In this document: piece after piece, positions 14,904-21,587 of the stretch | Numbering within the stretch: the first letter of the stretch is position 1 | Layout of the letters: every line of letters begins with the position of its first letter | Source: JACQFV01 sp964593585 | Lineage (GTDB): Bacteria; Zixibacteria; MSB-5A5; WJJR01 | Direction: 5' to 3' | DNA: 24,808 nt | Assembly (NCBI GenBank): GCA_964593585.1 | Contig: CAZQIZ010000035.1 | Coordinates: 1 to 24,808, forward strand | Program-made: the position numbers and the translations under genes | The notes under the pieces: generated by a model | The model's database searches: none | What the model was told of the DNA's origin: nothing | Seen by the model: the letters and a program-made list of their open reading frames with translations, nothing else

Positions 14904-16133
14904 GTGGAGACCATCGATCCCCTGCGTTGGCTGTTTCTCGACTTGAACTCATATTTTGCGTCGGTCGAGCAGGAGTTAAACCCGCGTTTGCGCGGCAAGC
15001 CGGTCGGCATTCTGCCGATCATGGCCGAATCGTCCTGCTGCATCGCCGCCAGCCGTGAGGCCAAGAAGTTCGGGATCAAGGTGGGGACCTCGCCGGCGGA
15101 GGCGCGACGGCTGGCCCCGGATTGCGTCTTTGTCGAGTCGCGACCGCAACGCTATGTCGAGTACCACCACCGGATTATCGAGGCGGTGCAGACCTGCATC
15201 CCGGTCGACAAGGTGCACTCAATCGACGAGATGGCCTGCCGTCTGGACGCCTCGCAGCGCTCGGTCGAAGCGGCGGTCGATCTGGCGCGACGGATCAAGA
15301 GTGTGATGCGGGAGAGGGTCGGGACGGTGCTCACCTGCTCGATCGGGCTGGCGCCGAACAAATGGCTGGCCAAGGTCGCCACCGACATGCAGAAGCCGGA
15401 TGGACTCACAGTGATCTGCCCCGATGATCTGCCCGACATCCTCTACCCGCTCGAACCGCAGGACCTGCCCGGCATCGGGCCGCGGATGAACAAACGTCTG
15501 TTGGCGCGGGGCATCACCACAGTGCGGCAGTTGTGCGCGATGAGCCGCGACGAGATGCGGCATCTGTGGGGCGGGATTGTCGGCGAGCGGTTCTGGTACT
15601 GGCTGCACGGCCATGACATCCCGGATGTGGTGACGCACAACAGCTCGCTGGGGCATTCGCATGTCCTGCCCCCGTCGATGCGCCATGAGGCGGGCGCCTA
15701 TGCGATCGTGCAGAAGCTCCTGCACCGCGCGGCGTTGCGTCTGCGCTACAACCACTGGTGGTGCACCGGGCTTTATGTGCAGGTGTCGTTCTTCAACGAG
15801 CGCAGCTGGAGCGCCAAGGCGACCTTCGCCGAATGCCAGGACACGCTCACGCTGCTGCACACGCTCAAGCAGTTATGGCAGGGGCGTCCCGATTTCGCCC
15901 GCGACAAGGCGTTGTCGGTCGGGGTGACGCTCTTCGGGCTGGTGCCCGACCGTCTGCACAATTACTCCCTCTTCGAGGACACGCGCCGTCTGGCGCTCTC
16001 CGAGGCGATCGATCGGATCAATGCGCGCTGGGGGCGTGACACGACCTACTTTGCCGGCGTGTTGCCCGCCAAGGAGCATGCGCCGACGCGGGTGCCATTT
16101 TCCAGCATCCCGGCCGAGTGTGATTGGGCATAG
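14904..16133 (+). CDS. Y-family DNA polymerase (UmuC/DinB-like, SIDEM subgroup)
   Basis: Translesion DNA polymerase, 409 residues. The palm carries Asp13 in LFLDLNSYFASVEQ and Asp108-Glu109 in HSIDEMACRL, the three acidic catalytic positions. Canonical DinB has SIDEAYLD, whereas here Met follows the Glu; a SIDEMACRL version occurs, from memory, in a separate bacterial UmuC-like subgroup. The helix-hairpin-helix region is DLPGIGPRMNKRLLARGITT (about 188-207). No beta-clamp motif of the QLxLF type is evident at the C-terminus. The start is GTG 14904: an in-frame TGA at 14898 rules out an earlier start. No LexA box was recognised upstream. The stop is followed by a mosaic of palindromic repeats. 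Confidence 0.87.
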   Translation: METIDPLRWLFLDLNSYFASVEQELNPRLRGKPVGILPIMAESSCCIAASREAKKFGIKVGTSPAEARRLAPDCVFVESRPQRYVEYHHRIIEAVQTCIPVDKVHSIDEMACRLDASQRSVEAAVDLARRIKSVMRERVGTVLTCSIGLAPNKWLAKVATDMQKPDGLTVICPDDLPDILYPLEPQDLPGIGPRMNKRLLARGITTVRQLCAMSRDEMRHLWGGIVGERFWYWLHGHDIPDVVTHNSSLGHSHVLPPSMRHEAGAYAIVQKLLHRAALRLRYNHWWCTGLYVQVSFFNERSWSAKATFAECQDTLTLLHTLKQLWQGRPDFARDKALSVGVTLFGLVPDRLHNYSLFEDTRRLALSEAIDRINARWGRDTTYFAGVLPAKEHAPTRVPFSSIPAECDWA

Positions 16134-16148
16134 GGATGGGAAACAAAG

Positions 16149-16193
16149 ATTCCAAGCCGGTCGCGGCAAAGAGCGCCGCGACCGGCTTGGAAT
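16149..16193. repeat. 19-bp perfect inverted repeat ending GGAATGACGG (dispersed palindrome type)
   Basis: Arms 16149-16167 (beginning ATTCCAAGCC) and 16175-16193 (ending GGCTTGGAAT) are exact reverse complements around a seven-base loop, AAAGAGC. The flank GGAATGACGG resembles the common bacterial intergenic palindromes that carry ATTCC/GGAAT ends followed by GACG. It lies 16 bases after the polymerase stop and could also terminate transcription from either side. Confidence 0.7.
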
Positions 16194-16209
16194 GACGGCC
16201 CTGCGCAGG

Positions 16210-16233
16210 AGGTCGGGCATTCCTGTCTGACCT
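16210..16233. repeat. Short palindromic module with ATTCCTGTC core
   Basis: AGGTCGGGCA (16210-16219) and TGTCTGACCT (16224-16233) pair around a four-base loop, TTCC, with two G-U pairs in RNA. The two arms look like slightly diverged copies of one palindrome. It is the second of four different repeat modules in this gap. Confidence 0.5.
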
Positions 16234-16281
16234 GCCATCGCCAGTTGGGGGCGGCTTTATTGCCCGCGATTGGCGATGGCA
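16233..16281. repeat. 11-bp inverted repeat enclosing a nested GC hairpin
   Basis: TGCCATCGCCA (16233-16243) and TGGCGATGGCA (16271-16281) are exact reverse complements. Between them GCGG (16251-16254) and CCGC (16264-16267) can form an inner stem around a T-rich loop. It abuts the preceding module with one shared base, which suggests mobile or duplicated cassettes and not random palindromes. Confidence 0.55.
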
Positions 16282-16311
16282 TTGCGCGGGAGGGCAGCCC
16301 TGCCGTGAGTC

Positions 16312-16340
16312 GGGCGAACACGAGGTTCGCCCCTACGGGG
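16312..16340. repeat. GGGCGAAC...GTTCGCCCCTACGGGG repeat
   Basis: GGGCGAAC (16312-16319) and GTTCGCCC (16325-16332) pair around the loop ACGAG, followed by CCCC-TAC-GGGG (16330-16340), which can form an alternative stem. Sequences of this form (GGGCGAAC near GTTCGCCCCTAC) recur between genes in many environmental bacterial genomes, from memory. It lies 30 bases beyond the stop of the rhodanese-MBL gene, on that gene's downstream side. Confidence 0.5.
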
Positions 16341-16369
16341 TGGGCGGTCGCTTCTGGAGACGGCGCCGA

Positions 16370-17575
16370 TCAGCAGTGCGTGAGGGCACAGACATTACGG
16401 CCGGTTTCCAGCGTGTCGGCCTGGTCGGGATCGACTGTGATCAGCCCGGCGTTGACGCGCTTGATTTCGACGTAGGCGGGCATGGCCGGGGGCAGTGTAC
16501 GGCGGATGTAGTCGACGAAGGCGGGCAGGTCGCCTGCGGCCAGCTGCAGACCGGTGTTGGTTTGCCGCAATTTGCCCAGCGCGCGCGCAAAGGCGCCGGC
16601 GCCATCGGACTCGGAAAATGCGCTGAAGTGTCCGGGCAGGACAATCGTCTCATCCGGCAGCGCCAGTAGACGGCGCAGAGAGCGGTAATGCAGTTCGGCC
16701 CAGGATTCGGGGTGGCCGCCGAGATCGGGACGGGCAATCGAGGCGATGAAGATGCTGTCGCCGGAAAGGAGAAAGCGGCCATCGACCAAAAGCGCCAGAT
16801 TGCCGAGTGTGTGCCCGGGCACATGGAGGACCTCGATGCGGACATCGCCGCATCGCAGTGTCAGGCCATCCCACAGATATTCGAAGCTGAGATCGCCGAT
16901 GAGCACATCGACCGGATGGATGGCATCGTACGGATGCAAGCAGTAGGGAGCGCCGGTCGCCTGCGCCAGCATCCGCCCGCCGCTGAGATGGTCGGCATGA
17001 CCGTGTGTGTCGACAATGACTGTCGCGCGCAGACGTCGCGACTCAAGGAAACGCAGGTAGGGCGCCGCGTGTCGCAAGGGGTCCACGACGATCGCCTCGC
17101 CTTGCGCGGCGATTACATAGCCAAGGCAGCCGCGCGCCGGGCGCTGGCACTGGTAAAGACTGAAGGTGTCGGATTCGACAATCGGGCGGAAGTGGTAGTG
17201 CGCCGCCCAGGCGCTCATGCCGCCCTGGAGACCATACGCTTCCCACCCGGAGTCGCGCAGGGCCTCCGCCGCCAGCGACGAGGTGATGCCTTTGGCGCAG
17301 ACCAGCGCGACCGGCACGGTACGATCCAGACTCTCCGGCAGACGCTGTCCCGCCCACAGCCGTAGCGCGGCACGCGGATCATCGCGGCCACCGGCATCGA
17401 GGATGGCGGTCATCGCGACATTCGTGGAAGAACCGGGCGTCGGTGCCTCGATGTGCCAGGCGGCATACTCTTCCGGCGCGCGCAGGTCAATCAACTGGAA
17501 GCGCTCGCGGGCCAGCAGGCGGCGATGGAGTTCCTCGACAGTCCAGACGCGTTGGTCGACGGTGGCGATGGTCAT
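16370..17575 (-). CDS. Rhodanese - metallo-beta-lactamase fusion (persulfide dioxygenase-like)
   Basis: 401 residues. The N-terminal rhodanese domain (about 8-125) has the sulfur-carrying Cys93 in VCAKGITSS and the closing GLQGGMSAWA. The MBL domain (about 135-380) has the metal site HGHADH (His191, His193, Asp195, His196), His255 in VPGHTLGN, Asp273 in SGDSIF and His316 in LPGHFSAF. This set resembles ETHE1-type persulfide dioxygenases, which oxidise glutathione persulfide to sulfite, with the rhodanese moving sulfane sulfur. In known fusions such as CstB the MBL part comes first; here the order is reversed. ATG 17575 lies 17 bases after the cupin stop. A non-oxidising MBL hydrolase is the main alternative. 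Confidence 0.85.
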   Translation of the reverse strand: MTIATVDQRVWTVEELHRRLLARERFQLIDLRAPEEYAAWHIEAPTPGSSTNVAMTAILDAGGRDDPRAALRLWAGQRLPESLDRTVPVALVCAKGITSSLAAEALRDSGWEAYGLQGGMSAWAAHYHFRPIVESDTFSLYQCQRPARGCLGYVIAAQGEAIVVDPLRHAAPYLRFLESRRLRATVIVDTHGHADHLSGGRMLAQATGAPYCLHPYDAIHPVDVLIGDLSFEYLWDGLTLRCGDVRIEVLHVPGHTLGNLALLVDGRFLLSGDSIFIASIARPDLGGHPESWAELHYRSLRRLLALPDETIVLPGHFSAFSESDGAGAFARALGKLRQTNTGLQLAAGDLPAFVDYIRRTLPPAMPAYVEIKRVNAGLITVDPDQADTLETGRNVCALTHC

Positions 17576-17592
17576 GGGACACTCGAGACAGG

Positions 17593-17961
17593 CTACAGAC
17601 GCGGCAGATCGCCGGGCTCGATTGTGTAGGCGTGATCGAGATTGCCGGTGTTGCGGGTCGTGGCCGGTTCGAAGAGCAGCACGGACGCGACCTGCTCGGC
17701 CACCGGCTTGTGTTCGACCCCGCGCGGCACGATGCAAAACTCACCGGCGTCGAGCCCCACGACACGGTCGCGAAAATGGATGTCGATGTGCCCGTCGACG
17801 ACAAGGAACAGTTCATCCTCGGCGGCGTGATGGTGCCAGACATACTCGCCGTGGAATTTGGCCAATTTCACATACTGGCCATTGAGCTCGCCGACCACGT
17901 GCGGCTGCCAGGGCCGGGCGATCGCGGCCAGTTTGCGCGCGAGATTGACCGGGTCGGGCAT
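17593..17961 (-). CDS. Small single-domain cupin protein
   Basis: 122-residue cupin. Candidate metal ligands are the WHHHAAEDELF stretch (His43-His45, Glu50) and His84 in VPRGVEHKP, which match cupin motifs 1 and 2 with normal spacing. The substrate cannot be inferred; small cupins of this kind are often annotated as mannose-6-phosphate isomerase-like without proof. ATG 17961 is chosen for a strong AGGAGG just upstream, which overlaps the stop codon of the preceding gene (TAAGGAGG). The frame stays open upstream but would overlap that gene by over 60 bases. It sits between the small unknown protein and the rhodanese-MBL gene. Confidence 0.82.
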   Translation of the reverse strand: MPDPVNLARKLAAIARPWQPHVVGELNGQYVKLAKFHGEYVWHHHAAEDELFLVVDGHIDIHFRDRVVGLDAGEFCIVPRGVEHKPVAEQVASVLLFEPATTRNTGNLDHAYTIEPGDLPRL

Positions 17962-17969
17962 ACCCCTCC

Positions 17970-18257
17970 TTACGCGGTCTTCGGGCGGTGCAGACGCAGG
18001 ATCTCGTTGATCTCGGGAATCGAGAACCTGCACAACTGGATCACCCGGGCGCCTTTGCGATATTGCGGCGGCACTACCATGATCGCCTCTTCGCGCGAAT
18101 CCGCCTCGAGCGCGAACCAGGCCTTGTGGATGTTGTCTTCGCAGCCGAAATCGGCGTTCGCCAGAAAGTGCGATCCGCTCTCAAGGAACAACTTGATCGC
18201 CTGCGCGCAGCCGTAGGTGTCTTCGGGGTGGTCGACTTCGATCAGGAACTTGGGCAC
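17970..18257 (-). CDS. Small conserved hypothetical protein (DUF3303/DUF4242-like ferredoxin-fold)
   Basis: 95 residues, beginning MPKFLIEVDHPED. Segments GCAQAIKLFLESGSHFLANADFGCEDNIHKAWFALEADSREEA and VVPPQYRKGARVIQLCRF suggest an alpha-beta sandwich of the kind found in small stress-related DUFs. The family has no known function. Two Cys residues (near 15 and 37) and a His lie close to each other in the sequence. GTG 18257 was chosen because AAAGGCGG lies seven bases before it; an ATG at 18320 in the same frame has no such site and would add a region without family-like sequence. It is the first gene of the cupin/rhodanese-MBL run. Confidence 0.7.
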   Translation of the reverse strand: MPKFLIEVDHPEDTYGCAQAIKLFLESGSHFLANADFGCEDNIHKAWFALEADSREEAIMVVPPQYRKGARVIQLCRFSIPEINEILRLHRPKTA

Positions 18258-18321
18258 GTTGCACCGCCTTTCCACAGATGCTCTCTCTACGAGCACGAAC
18301 CGGAGAAGTTTCCTCGCCATT

Positions 18322-18350
18322 AGGGTAGGATTTGCCGAAGCGAAGATCAA
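18322..18350 (-). promoter_or_regulatory. Possible promoter for the small protein-cupin-rhodanese run
   Basis: On the minus strand TTGATC (18345-18350) and TACCCT (18322-18327) are spaced by 17 bases. The -35 box is fair and the -10 box weak (three of six). Transcription would begin near 18316 and leave about 60 bases of leader before the GTG at 18257. Confidence 0.25.
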
Positions 18351-18436
18351 GTGCCGTTCCCCGGGCCAGAAATTGACACGGGAGCGCGCCGGTTGCCTTG
18401 TCTGCGCCGCCGGCCGTGGCCATTCTACCGCCGACA

Positions 18437-18457
18437 CGGCGCCGATGACCGGCGCCG
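18437..18457. repeat. GC hairpin just upstream of the peptidase ribosome-binding site
   Basis: CGGCGCC (18437-18443) and GGCGCCG (18451-18457) pair around a seven-base loop. The stem ends nine bases before the GAGG site of the peptidase gene at 18477, so it could influence translation of the leader or simply be a small palindrome. Confidence 0.35.
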
Positions 18458-18476
18458 CCTGACTGCGAGGTCACCC

Positions 18477-19760
18477 ATGCGCAAGACTCTTATTGCCGCG
18501 CTGATCATGGCGCTGGGCGTCGCCGCCGGCGCCGCCGCCCAGACCGACACGGTGCAATACCTGCCCCGCTACTTTGATCCGATCCTCAAAGAGATGGAGG
18601 ACGCCGCCGACTCGCTCAAGGCGACGCAGGACAGCGTGACCGGCGAGATCCGCAAGCGCCAGAAGGATCGGCGCGAAACCGAACGGAAGGAACGTCGGGA
18701 GCTGCGCTTCGACATGACCGCCATCCCCGCCCCCGATTCGCCGGGTGTGTTCACGTCGGTTTTCCACTTTGCGCCGGTGCGGCAGTACGCCACCGGCACG
18801 TGCTGGTCGTTTTCCTCGACATCGTTCATCGAGTCGGAGGTGGCGCGCAAGACGGGCAAGCAGATCAAGCTGTCGGAGATGCACACGGTCTACTACGAGT
18901 ACATCGCCAAGGCGCGGCGCTATCTCCGGGAGCGGGGCGACAGTTGGAACGGCGAGGGGTCGGAAGCCAACGCCCTCTTGCGCATGATCCGCGCGCACGG
19001 CATGGTGCCGCTGGCGGTCTACAGCGGCCGTCCGCAGGGCGGGGACCGTCACGACCACGGCCCCTTATCGGAGGAGCTGACCGGATACCTGGAGCATGTC
19101 AAGTCGCGCGGCGACTGGGACGAAGAAGCGGCGATCGCGCATGTCCGGCTGATCCTCAACCGCCATCTCGGCGAGCCGCCGGCCCGCTTTCAGTACGAGG
19201 GCAAGACCTACACGCCGCTGGAATTCATGACCAGGGTACTGACGATCAACCCCGACGACTACGTGGACTTGATGTCCACCCTGTCGCTGCCCTTCTTCCA
19301 GCAGGGGCCGTTCGAGGTGCCCGACAACTGGTGGCACGACAGCACCTACTACAATGTCCCGCTCGATCAATGGTACAGTGCGCTGGCCGCGGCGATTCGA
19401 GCCGGCTACTCGGTGGAATTGGGCGGCGATGTCTCCGAACCGGGGTGGTACGGGAAGGAGAACCTGGCGGTGGTGCCCGATTTCGACATTCCGTCGGCCT
19501 ACATCACGCCCGCCGCGCGTGAATTCCGCTTTTACAACCAGACCACGACCGACGATCATGGCGTGCATCTGGTCGGCCACACCACCGTTGATGGTCGCGA
19601 CTGGTATCTGATCAAGGACTCGGGATCCAGCGCCCGCCGCGGGAAGTTCGGCGGCTACTTCTTCATGCGCGACGACTTCGTGCGGCTGAAGATGCTCAGT
19701 TTCACCGTGCACAAGGACGCGGTGGCCGGACTATTGAAATCCTTCTCGACGACACCGTAG
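18477..19760 (+). CDS. Exported papain-fold (C1 family) cysteine peptidase, bleomycin hydrolase-like
   Basis: 427 residues with a signal peptide (about 1-21, ending AAAQ), so periplasmic or secreted. After a charged Glu/Arg-rich helix (45-78) comes the peptidase core: Gln103 (oxyanion) and Cys109 in QYATGTCWSFSSTS, and His361 in DDHGVHLVGH. The third triad position, normally Asn in NSWG, is Asp381 in YLIKDSGSS, a variant I recall from C1B-like aminopeptidases of Bacteroidetes. The C-terminus GGYFFMRDDFVRLKMLSFTVHKDAV is typical of that group. GAGG lies six bases before ATG 18477. It diverges from the small protein gene and converges on the methyltransferase. Confidence 0.87.
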   Translation: MRKTLIAALIMALGVAAGAAAQTDTVQYLPRYFDPILKEMEDAADSLKATQDSVTGEIRKRQKDRRETERKERRELRFDMTAIPAPDSPGVFTSVFHFAPVRQYATGTCWSFSSTSFIESEVARKTGKQIKLSEMHTVYYEYIAKARRYLRERGDSWNGEGSEANALLRMIRAHGMVPLAVYSGRPQGGDRHDHGPLSEELTGYLEHVKSRGDWDEEAAIAHVRLILNRHLGEPPARFQYEGKTYTPLEFMTRVLTINPDDYVDLMSTLSLPFFQQGPFEVPDNWWHDSTYYNVPLDQWYSALAAAIRAGYSVELGGDVSEPGWYGKENLAVVPDFDIPSAYITPAAREFRFYNQTTTDDHGVHLVGHTTVDGRDWYLIKDSGSSARRGKFGGYFFMRDDFVRLKMLSFTVHKDAVAGLLKSFSTTP

Positions 19761-19787
19761 CCGGAGACATCCGCCGGCCACGGTGTC
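19751..19787. terminator. Hairpin between convergent peptidase and methyltransferase genes
   Basis: GACACCGTAGCCGG (19751-19764) and CCGGCCACGGTGTC (19774-19787) pair over 14 positions with one mismatch around a nine-base loop. The left arm includes the peptidase stop codon. There is no T tract, so it would be an imperfect terminator, but its place between convergent genes supports that role for both strands. Confidence 0.45.
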
Positions 19788-19811
19788 CATCGAGAGACCG
19801 ACTCCGAAAGT

Positions 19812-20540
19812 TCACGACTCCCGTCGGCTCGGCCAGGGCATCAGCATTGACACGCCCCCGCGGTATTCTTCGTACGCCTTGCCGTGGAACGTGACCAGGT
19901 CGCGCTCCTCCAGCTGGATGGCCACCAGGATGTAGCCAAGCGTCATCACCGCGAAGAACAAGTGATGGCTGGTCATCACCGGCGTGCTCCAGAACGCGAT
20001 GATGAAGCCCAGATAGATCGGGTGGCGAACCATCCGATAGAATCCGGGCGAGCGAAACTGCGGCGGCTGGTAATTCTGCCCTTTGAAGTGCATCCACACT
20101 TGCTTCAACCCGAACAGATCGAAGTGATCAATCATGAAGGTGGCGACCAGAACGATCGACCATCCCACCCCGGACAGCGCCTGCAGCGCCGCCTTCGGCA
20201 CGGCCCCGGTCACCTCCCAGATCACGCCGGGCAGGGGCTGCCAGGCGCGGAAGAGGATCCAGAGGGCCAGACTGGCGCAGAGAACGTAAGTGGACCGCTC
20301 GACCGGCCGCGGGATGATCCGGGTCCACTTGCGCTTGAATCCCTGCCGCGCCATCACGCTGTGCTGGAGCGCGAAGACCGACAGGACCAGCGCATCGATC
20401 ACCAAGGCCCTGACCCAGGAACTGCCCGGTTCGGGGGTCAGTGAATCCATCGTGAAGACAAACCAGATGGCATACAGGAATGTGACCAGGAAGGTGGCGT
20501 AGCATACCACCCCATAGAGGAGCGCCAAGGTGCGTGTCAT
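19812..20540 (-). CDS. mddA: Membrane methyltransferase, probable methanethiol S-methyltransferase
   Basis: 242-residue integral membrane protein with five to six helices, of the isoprenylcysteine methyltransferase-like (ICMT/NnrU) class. MddA methylates methanethiol with S-adenosylmethionine to give dimethyl sulfide. MddA-like segments are FALQHSVMARQGFKRKWTR, PVERSTYVLCASLALW, FGLKQVW, YRMVRHPIYLGFIIAFWSTP with the RHPxY SAM-site motif, MTSHHLFFA, and the C-terminal LEERDLVTFHGKAYEEY. ATG 20540 follows a near-perfect AAGGAGGT at 20545-20552. The assignment rests on motif memory; other small ICMT-fold enzymes (protein-S-isoprenylcysteine or phospholipid methyltransferases) share RHPxY and EERDL. 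Confidence 0.75.
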   Translation of the reverse strand: MTRTLALLYGVVCYATFLVTFLYAIWFVFTMDSLTPEPGSSWVRALVIDALVLSVFALQHSVMARQGFKRKWTRIIPRPVERSTYVLCASLALWILFRAWQPLPGVIWEVTGAVPKAALQALSGVGWSIVLVATFMIDHFDLFGLKQVWMHFKGQNYQPPQFRSPGFYRMVRHPIYLGFIIAFWSTPVMTSHHLFFAVMTLGYILVAIQLEERDLVTFHGKAYEEYRGGVSMLMPWPSRRES

Positions 20541-20708
20541 CCGTACCTCCTTCCGCTGATGCGTGGATGCAGAACGATCGCGCAAAGGCGAGCGATTAAC
20601 TCCCGATTAAGCTAGGGACTAAGCCTGATGCGGGCCAGCCGAATTCAGCGCATCGGCAGAGGGTGCTGCGTTCGACAGGCAGGGCCGGCGAGGAAGAGCG
20701 CAAGCTCC
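20541..20708. other. Intergenic gap downstream of the SDR gene and upstream of mddA-like gene
   Basis: The gap holds the strong Shine-Dalgarno of the methyltransferase gene at its left end. A minus-strand promoter was looked for and only poor -10 matches (TTAATC) were found. GATGCG and CGCATC near 20628-20655 form a weak 6-bp inverted repeat on the downstream side of the SDR gene. Nothing else was recognised. Confidence 0.3.
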
Positions 20709-21425
20709 TCAATCGGCGCCATAGACGGGAACCGCGGCGCCGTGTACCACACGTCCGGCGTCGCTGCAAAGAAACAGGATCACCCGCGCGATCTCGTCGG
20801 GTTTGGGCCACTTGGCGTGATTCGCCTGCGGCATGGCGCGGCGGTTGGCCTCGGTGTCGATCGTGCTGGGCAGGACCGAATTGACGCGCACTCCGGTGCC
20901 CCGCACCTCCTTGGCCAGCGCGTCCATCATCGCCAGCGCCGCCGCCTTGGAGGCGGCGTAGACCCCGCCCCTGGCAGCCGGATCGAGCGCCGCTTTGGCG
21001 GCGATGTTGACCAGCGCGCCGCGCCGTTGTTTGAGCATCACCGGCACTACCACCCGCGTCAGCACAAAGCCGGCGCGCAGGTTCAACGCCAGCATCTGTT
21101 CAAGGACATCCGGCGCGGTCTCCCAGAGCGTGACGCCGCCGGAGTAGCCGCCAACAGTGTTAACCAGCACATCGAGATGGCCGTAACGAGCGACGATGTC
21201 GGCCACCATCACGCCGACTTGTGCGACATCGGTCACGTCGACCCTCAGGCCGGCGAGCGCGGCCGGCGGAGGCGCGGCCCTCTGAAGCGCCGTGTATTCG
21301 GTCTCCGACCGATAGGTCACGATGACCCGGGCGCCGGCGGCAAGGAATGCCAGACTGACAGCGCGTCCCAGGCCGCCGGTGCCGCCGGCGACAAGAACGA
21401 TCTGATTATTGAATTCAATGGTCAC
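20709..21425 (-). CDS. Short-chain dehydrogenase/reductase, QDPR (dihydropteridine reductase)-like
   Basis: 238-residue cytosolic oxidoreductase. The NAD(P) loop is VAGGTGGLGRAV (12-23), followed by the cofactor-region DVTD (63-66) and NTVGG (89-93). Catalytic Tyr156 and Lys160 are in YAASK. The usual catalytic Ser, 13 residues before Tyr, is Ala143 in NIAAKAALD. Both this change and the later VLPSTIDTEANRRAMP...W stretch resemble quinonoid dihydropteridine reductase, which also has Ala there. GTG 21425 was chosen for GGGAGG five bases before it; the open frame continues to 21578 without family-like sequence. A pterin substrate is inference; a general carbonyl reductase is the alternative. 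It diverges from the Fpg-like gene. Confidence 0.85.
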   Translation of the reverse strand: MTIEFNNQIVLVAGGTGGLGRAVSLAFLAAGARVIVTYRSETEYTALQRAAPPPAALAGLRVDVTDVAQVGVMVADIVARYGHLDVLVNTVGGYSGGVTLWETAPDVLEQMLALNLRAGFVLTRVVVPVMLKQRRGALVNIAAKAALDPAARGGVYAASKAAALAMMDALAKEVRGTGVRVNSVLPSTIDTEANRRAMPQANHAKWPKPDEIARVILFLCSDAGRVVHGAAVPVYGAD

Positions 21426-21587
21426 GATTCCCTCCCAGGCACCGGCCTCCTGGCGCCGTTGAGCGGCGACACGGCCGCTTGTGCGAGAGTCTACGGCCTC
21501 ACGGACCATTTGTAAACCGGCCAGTCCGGCCCGCAGAGCGCGGCGATCCGGCTTGAACAGGGCGGAGGGAAAGCGCATGATTGCCGC

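Noticed and set aside
18373..18401. A perfect TTGACA on the plus strand upstream of the peptidase gene.
   Set aside because: No acceptable -10 box occurs 16 to 18 bases downstream (the candidate reads CCTTGT), so the hexamer was judged to be chance.
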